Assembly: GCF_014633365.1 (NCBI RefSeq) | Contig: NC_068344.1 | Span: forward strand, 8,757,669-8,821,668 | Direction of reading: 5' to 3' | Origin: Diospyros lotus | Taxonomy: Eukaryota; Streptophyta; Magnoliopsida; Ericales; Ebenaceae | Length of the DNA stretch: 64,000 bases | Shown: one piece after another, positions 1 to 12,015 of the stretch | Layout of the letters: each line of letters starts with the position of its first letter | How positions within the stretch are numbered: position 1 is the stretch's first letter | Program-made: the position numbers and the translations under genes | Notes under the pieces: model-generated | What the model was told of the DNA's origin: nothing | Database searches by the model: none | Seen by the model: the letters and a program-made list of their open reading frames with translations, nothing else

Positions 1-3000
1 TAGGACCAAGAAACACACATATTCCACTTGTAGATCACCTGCTGACTTTCAGCCAGCATGATCTGCATCAGTGTAAACTACCAAAGGTAATCCAAGAAGA
101 GCTGGTGCAAAGAACATACCCAGATTCAAAGTACCCTTAACATAGCGCAAGAGCCTTTTACAAGCAACCCAGTATTGGTGTTTCGGAGAAGACAAAAACT
201 GGTTGAGTTTGTTTACAGCAAAGGAAAGATCTGGTCTAGTGTAGGTAAGATACTGAAGAGAGCCAATAATTGTGCGATAAAGAAAAGAATGATCAAACAA
301 TTCACCCTCATTAGTTAAGGAATTTGTGACATTTATAGGTGTATCACTCGATTTACAGTCTACCATACCAGCCTTTTTCAAGAGATCCTGAGCATATTTA
401 GATTGAGTGAGATAAATTCCATCCTCAGTTCTATCAGCTTCAAAACCAAGGAAATAATGTACTGAACCCAATGTCTTGAGAGCAAAGTTTTTATCTAAAC
501 CATGAATGAAATCTGAAACAGCTTAAGAATTTGATCCAGTAACCAAAATATCATCCACATAGATCAAGAAAAATAGAACAAATGTAGTAGTTCGTTTGAT
601 AAAAAGTGATGCATCAGACACCAATCTCACAAAACCCCATGACTGAAGAGCAATTCTCAGCTTAGTGTACCAGGCTCTTGGAGCCTGTTTTAAGCCATAA
701 TGAGATTTCCTTAACCGACAAACATGTGAGGGAAAAGACTTATCCTCAAACCCTTCAGGTTGAGACATATATACCTCCTCAGTTAAGTCACCATTCAAAA
801 ATGCATTGTTGATGTCTACTTGCAGAATATCCCAGCCAAAAGTCACTGTAAAAGTAAACAGAACCCTGATTGTTGGAGCTTTAATGACTACATTGAATGT
901 CTCCATATAGTCTACACCCGGGTTTTGAAGAAACCCTTTAGCTACTAATTGGGCCTTGAGTTTAAGAATTGAACCATCAGGATTGTATTTAATCCTATAC
1001 ACCCATTTGTAGCCAATGAGATTCATGTTATTAAAATAAGGAACTAGCTCCCAAGTACCATTCTGCTTTAATGTTGTAAATTCCTCGGTCATAGCCTTAA
1101 CCCATCTTGGGTCTAAGAAGGCCTCACGAACAAAGCTAGGAACTAAAGAACTGGTTAAAGCATGAGAAGAAGTTAATTGAAGTTGTTTGGCCTTGGACTT
1201 GGTAAGTATAGGATGAATGGAATGCTGCAATAGAGCTGTGTATCTAGACCAATTAGAAACTACAGGGTGAGAAGAAGAATGAGGTACAGAAACTATAGGT
1301 TGAGCAACAATAGGAGAGTTAAGGACTCAATTAGAAAGAGATCTCATAGACTAAGAAGAAGGTGAGCTTGATAAGGAAGAGATCTTAGGTTGTGCTACTC
1401 CAGAAGGATTAAACAAAGACATAGACTCAAAGTACGAAGTTGGAAAACTAGAGGAACAAGAATAAGGAGCAGGATTTGAAGAAAATAAAGAATTGTATGG
1501 AAATTCATCAGAATTAAACTAAACATGTCAAGAAAAATAGATCCGACCTGAAGGATGCAAACATTTATATCCGACTTGTGTATGACTATATCCAATGAAG
1601 ACACATTTAGTTGAATGAAAATCAAACTTGTGTTTGTTATAAGGACGCAAGTAAGGAAAGCATGCACAGCCGAAAGATTGTAACATGAGATAATTGGGTT
1701 GTTTGTTGAAAAGAAGTTCAAATGGAATTTGAAATTTAAGAACAGCAGAAGGTAACAAATTAATAGTATATATTGTTGTTTGAAAGGATTCAACCCAGAA
1801 TTTAAGTGGCATATGAGAATGAGAAAGTAATGTCAATCCCATCTCAGCAACATGACGGTGTTTACGTTCGGCCATGCCATTTTGCTGATGAGTATATGGA
1901 CATGTGAAACGAGGTTGTATGCCACATTCATGAAGATAAGGTAAAAATACTTTGAATTCTCCTATATTATCAATTTGCAAGGCTTTAAGCTTTGTTTGGA
2001 ATTGATTTCAACAAGTTTATGGAATATCTTGAAGATAGAAAGAGCATCCGATTTAAGCTTTAATGGATATAGCCAAGTATATCGAGAATAAGCATCCACA
2101 AAGATGATATAATACCAATATCCCTCAATAGACAAAATAGGAGCTGGACCCCACAAGTCAGAGTAAATCAACTCTAGAGGCTTAGTTGTTGTAATTGGAC
2201 AATTAGCAAATGGTAATTGACTAAGTTTGCCTACTTTACAAGAGTCACAAAAAATTACTTTAGAAGAAGAAGAAGGCACACGTATCTTATTAAGAATCAA
2301 ATGCAGAATATTGGAGGATGGATGCCCTAGCTTGGCATGCCATCTCTGATACAACTATTCTTTACAAGCAAGCTCAACATTAGGAGATAGTCCATGACAA
2401 AATGGATCTGATCTCTTACATTTATTTGTAGAAGAAAAGGTATTTTGCAAAGACGTTATAGGCTGAGAATCAATGGACTGGGCTAAGGAAGATGAAGCAG
2501 TAGGAACAAATGCTGAAGTTAGCTAGTACAACCCATCCTTAAGCTATCCTTGGAGTAGCACTACCCTGGTATTCTTATCCTTAATCAAACAAGAACTAGA
2601 ATTAAACTCAGCAACAAGATCATGATCTCTAGTTAGCTGAGAGACACTGATTAAGTTCTTCTTTACATTAGGAACATGTAAAACATTAGGTAAAGAAATA
2701 GAAGAAGTAGGTTTGGTTTGAGTATACAAATGTCCAAGACCTATATTAGAAATTGAGAGTTGGTTACCATTTCCAACAAAAACACATTCACTGCCACTAT
2801 AAGGAGAGTGAAGTGATAGGTTGTTGAGAGTAGAAGTTATATGATTTGTAGCTCCTGAATCGACAAGCCAAGCAGGATCGATGAAGGATGATTGTGTGGC
2901 ATTATTAATTGGCTGAGAAAAGTGATTGTAAGAAGGTTGAGGAAACTGATTATAAGACGGTCCTGATATAGTTCCTAGCTCATTCATGTAAACCTCATTA

Positions 3001-3080
3001 GAACCATTCAGGGAGGTTGAAAAAGCTTGAGTGTTTGGTTGGGAAACCATCTGAGGCTGTCCAACATTCTGATTATACAC
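1..3080 (-). pseudogene. Copia pol (protease-integrase-RT-RNase H), broken and partial
   Basis: In order on the minus strand: protease with LVDSGATNHI (2544-3080); pre-integrase WHAKLGHPSSN and integrase core (1962-2354), then the PYTHQQNGMAERKHRH motif (1528-1980); reverse transcriptase with GYKWVYRIKYNPDGS, FNVVIKAPTIR and the YVDDIL catalytic motif at 544-561 (523-1230); then the RT/RNase H connection and YTDADHAG (49-471). Stops separate the segments, for example a TAA near 522 in an otherwise continuous frame, and frames change between some segments. The C-terminal RNase H lies beyond the left edge. The polyprotein would copy and integrate the element. Here it is dead. Confidence 0.92.
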
Positions 3081-3089
3081 AGAATTTCT

Positions 3090-4037
3090 CTAAAAATTGC
3101 TATCAAATTGATGATAGCACTTGTCAACAAAGTGACTTGGCTTACCACATAGTTAACAATAAATTCTCTTACCAGACTGACGTCCTCGACCTCTTCCTCC
3201 TTTAGTACCACCTCTGTTTGACTGAAAACCTCCACCTCTATTATTGCTAAAATTCTGTGGTGTAAATGCAGTCATATTAACATGCATAGGTGAGGACATG
3301 ATTGATTCTGCATTAATAGTGGCACAAACTACATTCTTTGACTGCAATCTTTGTTCGTGCATTAGTAAAAGATACTACACTTTTTCAATATCTATCTCAT
3401 CCATCTGGTAAATAATTAGACTTAGTATAGTCTCATACTCATGATCCAAACCATTAAGGATTGCAAGCAACAAATCCTTATCACTGAGAGGCTCTCCTAT
3501 TGATGCCAGTGAATGACCCATTGTCTTGATCTTTAAAATGTAATCATTAATTGACAAGGCATCTTTTTTCATAGATCTAAGTTATTGTTTCAACTAGAAT
3601 GATTTAGCTATAGTTTGACGAGAATATAATCTTTCTAGAGACATCCATACATCGGCAGATGATTCACAATGAATCACCTGTGCCAAAACTTCCTTGTCAA
3701 TCGTGGAAAAGAGTCATCCGAGCAACAATTGATTTGATCGCATCCAATTCATGAATTCTGGATTCAACATTGTTGCTTCATCCTCATTGGCATTCGGATC
3801 AGATATAAATTTTGTAGGAGTCAAACTTTTGTTGAGAAATGATTGAAGATCAAAGGCACGTATCATAGCTGATATCTGTGCCTTCCAGAAAATATAGTTG
3901 TTAGGATCAAGTCGAATCAATATATAATTGAACGCCTTAGCCATCATAGTTAAATCAGACTGTGAAGCTGATGAGAACAATGATGACGAGTGAGGTGGAA
4001 CCGAGGAAGAGGAACTTTGATCAGGATTAGACGCCAT
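3090..4037 (-). pseudogene. Copia gag, broken
   Basis: It starts MASNPDQSSSSS at 4037, 14 bp after the primer site. A Ser-rich N-terminus leads into the plant Copia gag region (LDPNNYIFWKAQI, then a segment ending LSLIIYQMDEIDIEKV). Near 3115-3160 there is a Gly/Arg-rich linker and a CX2CX4HX4C zinc knuckle (LCGKPSHFVDKC) whose second residue is a TAA stop, most simply a former CAA. Further stops include a TGA at 3714-3716. The normal role would be to form the retrotransposon capsid and bind its RNA. This copy cannot encode a full protein. Confidence 0.85.
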
Positions 4038-4050
4038 AAATTCTAGGTTA

Positions 4051-4064
4051 TGGCTCTGATACCA
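4051..4064 (-). other. Primer-binding site, initiator-methionine tRNA type
   Basis: The minus strand reads TGGTATCAGAGCCA, complementary to the 3' end of plant initiator tRNA-Met and the standard plant Copia primer site. It lies immediately inside the LTR and about 15 bp before the gag start codon at 4037. Confidence 0.93.
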
Positions 4065-4344
4065 TGTAAAGATTTACAACTAAGAAATGGTAGCTAGGGC
4101 AAACATGAGAAAGGAAATATGAGAGCTGTATTATTCTTAGACTTGATGACTTACGAAAAACAGAATTAATGCTGCTTATATACACAACAGCTATACACGA
4201 TAACAAACAACTTAACAACAATGAGCGCTAACACAAAGCGCACATAATAGAGAGAAAAGTAGGCTAACTAAACTACAAAAATTAACAATTAGATATAATA
4301 TAAACAGAGTAAAGAGGATAAACATAACATAGCTTCCTTTCACA
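4065..4344 (-). repeat. 5' LTR of the minus-strand Copia element
   Basis: About 280 bp. Read on the minus strand it starts TGTGAAAGG and ends CTTTACA, the usual TG...CA limits, and directly abuts the primer-binding site. The outer limit is inferred from the TG end and from the switch to Gypsy 3' sequence. The partner LTR is not in the window. Confidence 0.8.
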
Positions 4345-4467
4345 AATCCCTCGAGGTTAACCTTATTTTTTGGTTAGGGGTGGTCCCCTGGAATCTTCTG
4401 TAGTGAGGAACTGGATTTTTGGGAGAGAATAAATTTAATTCGAGAGTCATAATAGGAAAGAATATTA

Positions 4468-7400
4468 TTAATAAGATTTTCTCAAATTTTGCAGATTCCA
4501 ATTATTTTTTATGGGTGCACCCTCTGCCATTTCGATTTTATAAGTGCTAGGATTGAGGGTTTCCACCACTATGAAGGGGCCTTCCCAATTAGGTGTCAAC
4601 TTGTTCTCCTCTTGGGTGCTTCAAACGTCAGCTTGCCGCAACACCCAATCTCCAGGAAGGAAGCTCTGAGCCTTAGCTCTTCGGTTGTAGTACCTTTCAA
4701 TACGTCGATTGTAAGCTGCTTTTCGAACCTTCACTTCATCACAAAGTTCATTTAGGAGATCCAAGTCGTTTCTTAGACTCTGCTCATTGGACTCTAGGCT
4801 AAAAAGCTCCATTCTGAGGGTTGGCACCCCAATCTCCACTAGGATCAGAGCTTTTGAACCATAACATAGGCTGAATGGAGTCTCGCCTATAGATGCCTTC
4901 ACCGTGATTCGGTAAAACCATAATATAATTGGTAACTCATCCACCCAGCTTCCATCCGCTTTATCCACACAGGCCTTTAGACCATGCAATAAGTTTCAGT
5001 TAGCGAGCTCAATTTGGTCGTTGGCTTGCTGATGGGCCATCGAAGTGAAATTCTGCCTTATTCCTAGCTCATGACACTATTCCTGCACCGATCGATCAAT
5101 AAACTGAGTGCTGTTATCTAAAATTAGGACTCGAGGGATTCCGAACTGACACACCACATTCTTTCATAGAAATTGCTTTACTCACCGAGCAGTAATGGAG
5201 GCCACTGTTTTCGCTTTAACCCATTTTGTGAAATAATATATGGTGGCAATAATGTATCTAACTTGCCCATCCGCTGAAGGAAAAGGACCCACGATGTCGA
5301 TGCCCCACTAAGCAAAAGAGCAAGGTGTAACCAGATGAGTTAAAGTGACAGCTGGTAAATGAACTAGATGGGAGGTTCGCTGGCATCTATCGCAGGCTTT
5401 GACTAGCTACTCTGAATCCCTCGTCATCGTTGGCCATAATACCCCTGCCGAAGAGCCTTCATGCTAAGGGTTAGGGCCCCAATATGGCTTCCACATATCC
5501 CTTCGTGGATCTCCCTTAAAATGTAGTCTGCTTCTCTGGGCCGGATACACTTCAGTAAGGGTTGTAAAAAAAACCTCTTATAGAGCTCTCCATCGACTAT
5601 CACAAAACTTTGGACCTTCTTCTTAATTTCTCGGGCTTCTGAATTACCCTCGAGAAGCTTTCCCTCATTCAAGTATAGAAGTAGGGGATCCACCCAACTG
5701 GGTTCGGCATTAACACACATCTGTTCGGCTAACTCCTCGATGCTCTTTTGTGGTAAAGACTCAATTCGAATCTCTCGAGAGTTGGTAGGAAAAGAGGACG
5801 AAGCAATCTGGGACAAAAGATCTGCTTCCATATTCATAGCCCGAGGAACATATTCTACCTTTACTGACTAGAAGCATGCCATTAGCTCCTTGATCATAGC
5901 TAGATATTTCGCCATGTGCCCTTCCTGAGCCTCATATTCTCCATTCACTTGCTGCACCACCAAATTCGAGTCCGAGCTCACCTCAATTCACTACGCTTCT
6001 AACTGTTCAACCAATCTCAACCCTACCAATAGGGCCTCGTATTCAACTTCTTTATTGGATGCTCAAAACTCAAAGTACAAGGCATAGGGCTAGGTCTGCC
6101 CCTCAGGGCTTCTGAACATTAGCCCTGCTCCACTGCCGCCTGAGGTCGAGCTTCCATCCACGGCTAACACCCATGGCCTTTGGTCCTATTCCAAAACCTC
6201 CTGAAGTCTAATCCCTTCAACGATAAAATCTGCCAATGCTTGGGCCTTGATAGCCAGCCGAGGCCTATACTCAATATCAAAAGCTGTGAGCTCCATCGCC
6301 CACTTCAACATCCTTCTCGAGAGCTCTGGTTTACTAAGCACCTACCTCAAAGGTTGGTTAGTGAGCACAATAATAGTATAAGCTTGAAAGTAGGGTTGAA
6401 GTTTTCCTCGCCGAGATTATCAAGGCGAAAGCCAACTTCTCCATGGGGGAATATCGAACCTCAGCCTCGGTCAACCGCTTGCTGGCATAATAAATAAGCC
6501 TTTGCCTTTGGTCTTCTTCTCGAACTAGCATTGAACTTACGGCCTCTTTGGCTACCGCCAAATAAAGATATAGTGGCTCCCCCTACTGAGGCTTGGTGAG
6601 GACTAGAGCTGAAGCCAGATATTCCTTCAGTTTGCTGAAAGCTTCTTGGAACTCATTGTCCCAGACAAAATTCTTTGCCTTCGCCAGACCCTTCTCCGCT
6701 GATTGAAAGAGGAATCTCCCTAAAGCTGTCATTCTTCCTGTTAAGCTTTGTACTTCCTTGATGTTCCTCAGGGCTGGCATGTCCAGAATGACTTTAACCT
6801 TCACTAGGTTCACCTCAATCCCCTAGTGATGAACTATATAGCCCAGGAACTTTCATGTAGAAACTCCAAAAGTGCATTTGATAGGATTAAGCTTTATATG
6901 AAACTTACGAAGAGTTTGGAAGCATTCTTCCAAGTTAGCTAAATGGTGTTCGGCAATAAGGCTTTTCACCAACATGTCGTCTACGTAAGCCTCCATGTTT
7001 CAGCCCAGCTGATGTTGAAAAAACTTATTTGCTAAATGCTAGTAAGTGGCCCTAACATTCTTCAACCCAAACGACATTATTGTGTAACAGTACATTGCTT
7101 TATTAGTGATGAACACTGTCTTTTCCTGGTCTTCAAGGTGCAACGGAATCTGGTGATATCCCTGAAAGGCGTCTAAAAAACTCACCAGCAAACACCCAGT
7201 CGTTCCATCAATTAAGGCATCTATCCAAGGAAGAGGGTAACCATCCTTCAGACAAGCCTTGTTAAGGTCAGTGAAGTCAATGCAAATCCTCCACTTGCAG
7301 CCCTTGGGCACCAACACCACATTTTTTAATCAATTGGGATAGTCTACCTCCCGAATGTATTGCGCATCCATCAGCTTCTCCACTTCCACCTAGATCTCTT

Positions 7401-8389
7401 TGGCTCTTTCCAGGGAAAAACTTCGCTTCTTCTACTTGATAGGTCGGAAACCCAAACGTATTCCCAAACTGTGCGTCATGATCTTCGGGTTAACCCTCGG
7501 CATGTCTTGAGTTATCCATGCGAAAACATCCGCATACTACTGTAGAAGGGCTAAGATTTGACTCTTTAGGGGGTTTTTCAGCTTAACACTTATCTTTATA
7601 CACCGATCATGATGGTCTTCCCTCAGGGTACCACATCAAGCCTATCCACTGGCTCTGCTATCTTTGGATCCCCCAACCTTCCAATAAGAAACTAATGGCT
7701 GGCGGAGGTCCCCTTGCTCTTTCTTTTTCTAGATTCTTTTTATGACCAGAAGTTTCTCCTTGCGGTGATTTCTCCTCTATCTTCCTTCATGGGGGCTCGG
7801 CACCCCGCGCCACCCCTATAGATGCAATATAACATTCCCGGGCTGAATACAAATCTCCTCGCACCTCTCCTACCCCATTAGCTATGGGGAACTTCACCAT
7901 CATGTGATACGTGCCAGGAATAGCCTGAAAAGTGTTAAGTCCTGACCTTCCCAGAATCATGTTATAAGCCGTAGGCACGTCTGCCACCAAGATATCTAAC
8001 ATGACCCAAGAGGTTCATGAGTCCTTTCCTAGAACCAACGGAAGCTGAATGACTCTATCAGAATACACTGCTTCTCCATCAAATCCGACCAAGGGGACAC
8101 GGGCCGGCCTCAACTGCTCCATTCAATACCCCATGCCCAAGAAGGCTTGCCTGTATAAAATCTCCGAAGAGCTGCTTGGATCTAGTAGGATCCATCGAAG
8201 CTCCCATTTTCCTAGTTCGGCTATTATCACCAGCGGATCCTTTTGGTTAGGATACCCCGGGAGGTCGCTATCTAAAAAAGAGATTGTCTCCCCTCTCTTC
8301 GACCTCTTCACCCCCGAGGTTCTGTTCACTCCTAAATCCTCCTCGCCCTTCGCTCCTGGGACTTCTCTCGCCTTGAGGGTATGGAACAC
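4468..8389 (-). pseudogene. Gypsy pol (protease-RT-RNase H-integrase), broken
   Basis: Pieces in order on the minus strand: protease-like segments (8123-8389 with LLDPSSSSEILY; 7787-8002 with AYNMILGRSGLN); RT (7039-7320, RICIDFTDLNKAC and FQGYHQIPL); catalytic YVDDML at 6970-6987; RT/RNase H connection (6583-6813); RNase H segment (6358-6561, YYASKRLTEAEVRYSPMEK); integrase zinc-binding region (5424-5837, EIHEGICGSHIG); integrase C-terminal part (4621-4989, WVDELPIILWFYR); and a tail through WEGPFIVVETLNPSTYKIE to a stop at 4468. Stops interrupt almost every segment, many readable as lost Gln or Trp codons. Not functional. Confidence 0.88.
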
Positions 8390-9847
8390 TGGAGGTTGTG
8401 GATGATCTTCTCCCGCTTACGGTGGTCTCTCCCTCTGGGGTGAATTTTGAATGCAATCTTACTCCTCTGCTTGGTCCCACCTGGGAAGAGGACTTCGCAA
8501 ATGCCGTTCTCACCCTTTTTGGGGATCCGCTTCCCTAGCCACAAAACTACTAAGGAAACCCTGATTGATGAGCTCTTGGATCTCCTCTTTTAACTAGTGG
8601 CACTCCTCCATATCATGGCCATGATCTCAATGGAAGCGACAATATTTATTCTGGTTCCTCTTATTGGATGGTGCCCGCATAGGCAATGGCTTCTTCAAAT
8701 AGTCATTTCCCTCAATAGTGGCGAGGATCTCTGCTTTAGGAGCATTTAAGGGAGTGAAACTACTCGATTCCCACTGAGGACGGGCCTTCTCTTTACCATC
8801 CTCCCTTCTACTTTCACTCTTATTCTCTTTAAAATGTTTCTTTTATTTCTTCTTCTCGGTGTATTCAACTCACTTCGCCTGCATAACTTCCTCAGCATTA
8901 ATATACTTCGTTGTCTGGTAAAGAATATCCATGAATGTGAGCAGGGGAGTTTTAACCAATCATTGAGCGAATGGGCTAGGCCTTAGGGCATTCTGGAATG
9001 CCACCATGGCAACACTATGGTCGAAGTTCTCGATGCTAAAGGCCTTCATATTAAATCTTGAGACGAAATTCTTCAAGGGTTCACCTTGGTTCTGCTTTAG
9101 GCTAACGAGAGCCATAATAGATCTCTGATGCCTTCGAAGAGGCATAAAGTGAGCCAAAAAGCTCATCCGAAGCTATGCAAAGTTGTCTATTGAGTGATGA
9201 GCCAAATTTGAGTACTAGGCAAGCGCGTGCCCTTCTAGTGTAGCCAAGAAGACTCTATACCACATTGCATCAGACGCATCCTACACCATCACATGAGAGG
9301 TAAAGAGATCCAGGTGATCCATCGAGTCAATAATGCCTACATAAGGCTTGATACCCGGAATGAGAAGACGTTTGGGTAGCACCATAGCCATAATCTCTGG
9401 ACTAAGAGGCTGGTTCATAGCCTTCCCATAGGACTCTCCCTATTTCGGCTTTAAGGCCGCAATCTCCTTCTATAACTAATGTAGCCTTCTTTCTTGTTGC
9501 TGCGCATGCGACATACTAGAAGATTCTTCGGCTTCGCCATGTCCATCTTCCTGTCCCCGTTCTCGAGGCTCCGCCTCACGTTAGCAAGATCTTTCCTTTA
9601 GTGGAGGCTCCTGCCTTCCTCTTGCTTGAGAATGATGGGTTTGCTGGTGCTGGTGGTCCAGGAAGCCAATGAGGAACTTCATTAGACGTTGGACCTGATT
9701 ATCCAAAAGTGCAATTCGATCAGGCGAGGAAAGAGGATTGTCTAGGCTATGCTCCCTCCCTTGCTGGCTTCTTGGGGGGTTATTCTGAGTCAACTTTGGG
9801 GCGGGGTTACCGCCAATAGCTCGAGATTGGTGCCTTCTTGTTGCCAT
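8390..9847 (-). pseudogene. Gypsy gag, broken
   Basis: The best start is MATRRHQSRAIGGNP at 9847, 65 bp downstream of the primer site; an upstream in-frame Met at 9931 overlaps that site. A basic N-terminus and a hydrophobic LMKFLIGFLDHQHQ segment are followed by a retrotransposon gag core (8960-9166, HQRSIMALVSLKQNQGEPL) and a zinc-binding CRFH.DHGHDMEECH motif near 8590-8650 that contains a stop. Capsid and RNA-binding role by family. Several nonsense codons prevent expression. Confidence 0.85.
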
Positions 9848-9911
9848 CAAAACAGAGAAAGAAACTTGAACATCAAGGTAAAATATACTGGAGGCAGAAA
9901 GAAATTTCCTC

Positions 9912-9930
9912 GGCCCCACAATGGGCGCCA
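9912..9930 (-). other. Primer-binding site of the Tat-type Gypsy element
   Basis: The minus strand reads TGGCGCCCATTGTGGGGCC, two bases inside the LTR end. This TGGCGCC...GTGGGGCC form is typical of plant Tat-lineage elements. I did not match it to a specific tRNA. Confidence 0.85.
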
Positions 9931-9932
9931 AA

Positions 9933-10566
9933 TGATGATGTAGAGCCGATCACCCTCTCCTGTCTTGAACTAAGTACTTGCAAAACGGAGTCAGGGACTT
10001 GTTCCCCTGTGATCACTTCGACGTTCAAGTTAGTTCTCAAACTTTATCCAAGTCTAAGCATGTAGCTGAAAACACAAGGAAAAAAGAGGAATCCCTTACT
10101 CGTCTCAGTTGCTTACTTTTTATCCTCTTGTCAAGATAAGAATTCCCTTTTCGAGCCTCCAAGATTTGGATCACGTCCTTTGCGAAGCCATGATTTGGAG
10201 ATATGGATATGGCAATCATTTCCGAGGGGTTTGGGATAATCCCTATTTCCATCATCTTCGTAATGATGATTGAGGCCAAGGAATCTGGCGAATCTTCGTT
10301 GAGCAAAAGGCTAGTCGGTTTGTTGAGACGTATCTACCACGTCTCTCCCAGAGTTAGGTTGGATGGCGACCTTAAATTGGCCTCCGGCGAGCCTGTGTCT
10401 TAGCTATTACTAGTTATATTCTCGAAATATAAGAGTAATTATAAAATCGAAAGCATTTTCCCTCACCAATGGGATAATGTGTAATCTTAGTGTGAATCAT
10501 GTGAAAGGGACGTCATATGACCTCTCTTGAATAAAGCTCTAAATCATAAATAATTTATCACGACAT
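9933..10566 (-). repeat. Probable 5' LTR of the Gypsy element
   Basis: The inner end is fixed by the adjacent primer site (minus strand ends ...ACATCATCA). The outer end at about 10566 is a guess from a minus-strand TGTCGTGATAAATT start. The second LTR is not in the window, so the outer limit and target duplication are unconfirmed. Beyond it, by about 10700, the 5' flank of receptor-kinase copy A begins. Confidence 0.55.
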
Positions 10567-10717
10567 TATATAATTAATATAAAATTAAAATTTTAAATAT
10601 AAAATTAATAAGGATTGGACATGAGTCAACTGTCGTACTATGAAGTAAACTGCCATTCAGTTTGGGATAGGAAAATTATTGGACGCGTTACAGTCTGCAA
10701 CATATCACGAAGACTAT

Positions 10718-12015
10718 GGAGTCAACTGCCGTGCTTGAACAGATTAATCTCATTAGGAAAATGATTATCACAAACATCGTCCTTGGATGCATGCTTAACA
10801 GGTTCTTGCTATCCTCCTCTTTGTTATCATTGTCTTTGCCTACTAAGTGCACTACCCTAGCTGTTTGGTCCTCCAGAAAATCCAGATGGCTGCTCCATCC
10901 TTATTCTTTCTGTTTTTGGGATTGTATTCCATGCTATCTCATGATCTGGAGCTTTTTCACAACCCTGTTTCGGCACAAGAATATAGCAACAGCAACATCA
11001 AGATCAGTTGCCTCAACTCCTTTAGCTGTGGAAAATTCGGACCTCTGTATTTTCCGTTGACTAATCAGATTTATTCCCAGTGCGGCCTCTACACAGTGTT
11101 CTGCAATGGAGACGATCGGCTTCCTCAAGTGCATATCTATGATCCAAGTGAAGGCTTTTCTTTCCATAACATAACCCAAATCTCATCCGAGTAGTGGTGG
11201 AGCCAAGAAAGATTTTTAGTCTTGGCTAAATTATAATTTTAGACCTGACCAAATTATAATTATTTATAATAATATATATATAAAATAAAAAAATAAAAAA
11301 ACAAAAAAGTCAGCTGGGGCTTGCCCCAGCTGGCCATTAGGTGGCTCCGCCACTGCATCCCAGGCCAACGGTAGGAGCAGGATTAAACCCAATTCAAAGC
11401 TGATTTAGATGCAAAAAATTGCAGAGCCTTGAGGAATTTGAGTTTACCCAACTTTGCTTCTCTTTCATTCTCCATCCCTCACAATCTCACCCTCTTCCAA
11501 TGCAACAGAAGAGAAGCTCCTTTGCATCTAGCCCTCCCACGGATAATCTCTATTTCAACTACACAGGCTGCGATGATCATAACTATATTTACTACTACAA
11601 GTATCCACCACAGCCTGATAATGTTTCTTATTCTGAAGCTCAACTTTTTAATGGCTGCTCCCTGATTCAGCTGCCTTTAAGTTCGGACGAATTTGAACCT
11701 GTCGATGTTGACAACCTATTCGAACTACTGACTGCTAGCTATTACATCGAATTGCAAGCGTCCGAGGATTGCCTAAAATGTCACCGGAGAGGAGGCCAAT
11801 GTCAGGAGATCAACCAAAAATTTCACTGCACGGCCAAAACAGGTATCCTTTGCCGCATCTAAACATCAAATATCATGGTATCAAGCTGTTGTCGTTCATA
11901 GACAGAACTTAACCATTCTATTTTCGAGGTTTTAGACTGTGAAATTCAATTTCATTTATTAACCTGCTGTTTATTGCAGGAGGGGTAGACATCAAACTGA
12001 TCATCATCCTCATAG
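10718..12015 (+). pseudogene. Receptor-kinase copy A, ectodomain exons (LRK10L/WAK-like)
   Basis: The start is ATG at 10886: MAAPSLFFLFLGLYSMLSHD, a plausible signal peptide. A GUB_WAK-type extracellular domain follows (NIKISCLNSFSCGKFGPLYF, QCGLYTVFCNG). After a MITE insertion come LSFSIPHNLTLFQCN, YFNYTGCDD and the cysteine-rich WAK_assoc end (CLKCHRRGGQCQEINQKFHC). A splice donor at 11843 and acceptor at 11979 flank a short second exon (11980-12015, VDIKLIIILIG) ending in GTAAG. The family are plasma-membrane receptor kinases whose ectodomain is thought to sense wall or pathogen signals. The reading frame is destroyed by the MITE, an A-run frameshift near 11410, a second shift near 11510 and extra stops. 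Its 5' flank (10718-10742) matches that of copy C. The kinase exon lies 7 kb downstream past a CACTA insertion. Confidence 0.85.
11192..11355. mobile_element. hAT-type MITE in the ectodomain exon of copy A
   Basis: 164 bp with inverted ends TAGTGGTGGAGCCA and, read from the other side, CAGTGGCGGAGCCA. It is flanked by an 8-bp target duplication, CATCCGAG (11184-11191) and CATCCCAG (11356-11363), with one mismatch. CAGTG-type ends plus an 8-bp duplication fit the hAT superfamily. It has no coding capacity. Its first three bases (TAG) provide the stop that ends the upstream reading frame. Confidence 0.9.

Larger units (their letters stand above)
1..4344 (-). mobile_element. Ty1/Copia LTR retrotransposon, decayed, truncated by the window edge
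   Basis: On the minus strand the parts come in Copia order: LTR (4344-4065), primer-binding site, gag, aspartic protease, integrase, reverse transcriptase and the start of RNase H, which runs off the left edge. Integrase before reverse transcriptase defines Copia. The 3' LTR is outside the window, so the target duplication cannot be checked. Beyond 4344 the sequence continues as the 3' untranslated region of a Gypsy element, so this Copia copy is inserted into that older element. Many in-frame stops make it non-autonomous. Confidence 0.93.
4345..10566 (-). mobile_element. Ty3/Gypsy (Tat-lineage) LTR retrotransposon, decayed, 5' LTR to 3' UTR
   Basis: On the minus strand: LTR (about 10566-9933), primer site, gag, protease, RT, RNase H, integrase and a short 3' untranslated part ending where the Copia element begins. 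RT before integrase defines Gypsy. The primer site and the motifs DLNKAC, CRFH..DHGHDMEEC and the C-terminal GPF.V.E..NPSTYKIE point to the Tat lineage. The element's own 3' LTR is not seen and should lie left of the window beyond the nested Copia insertion. Confidence 0.88.
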
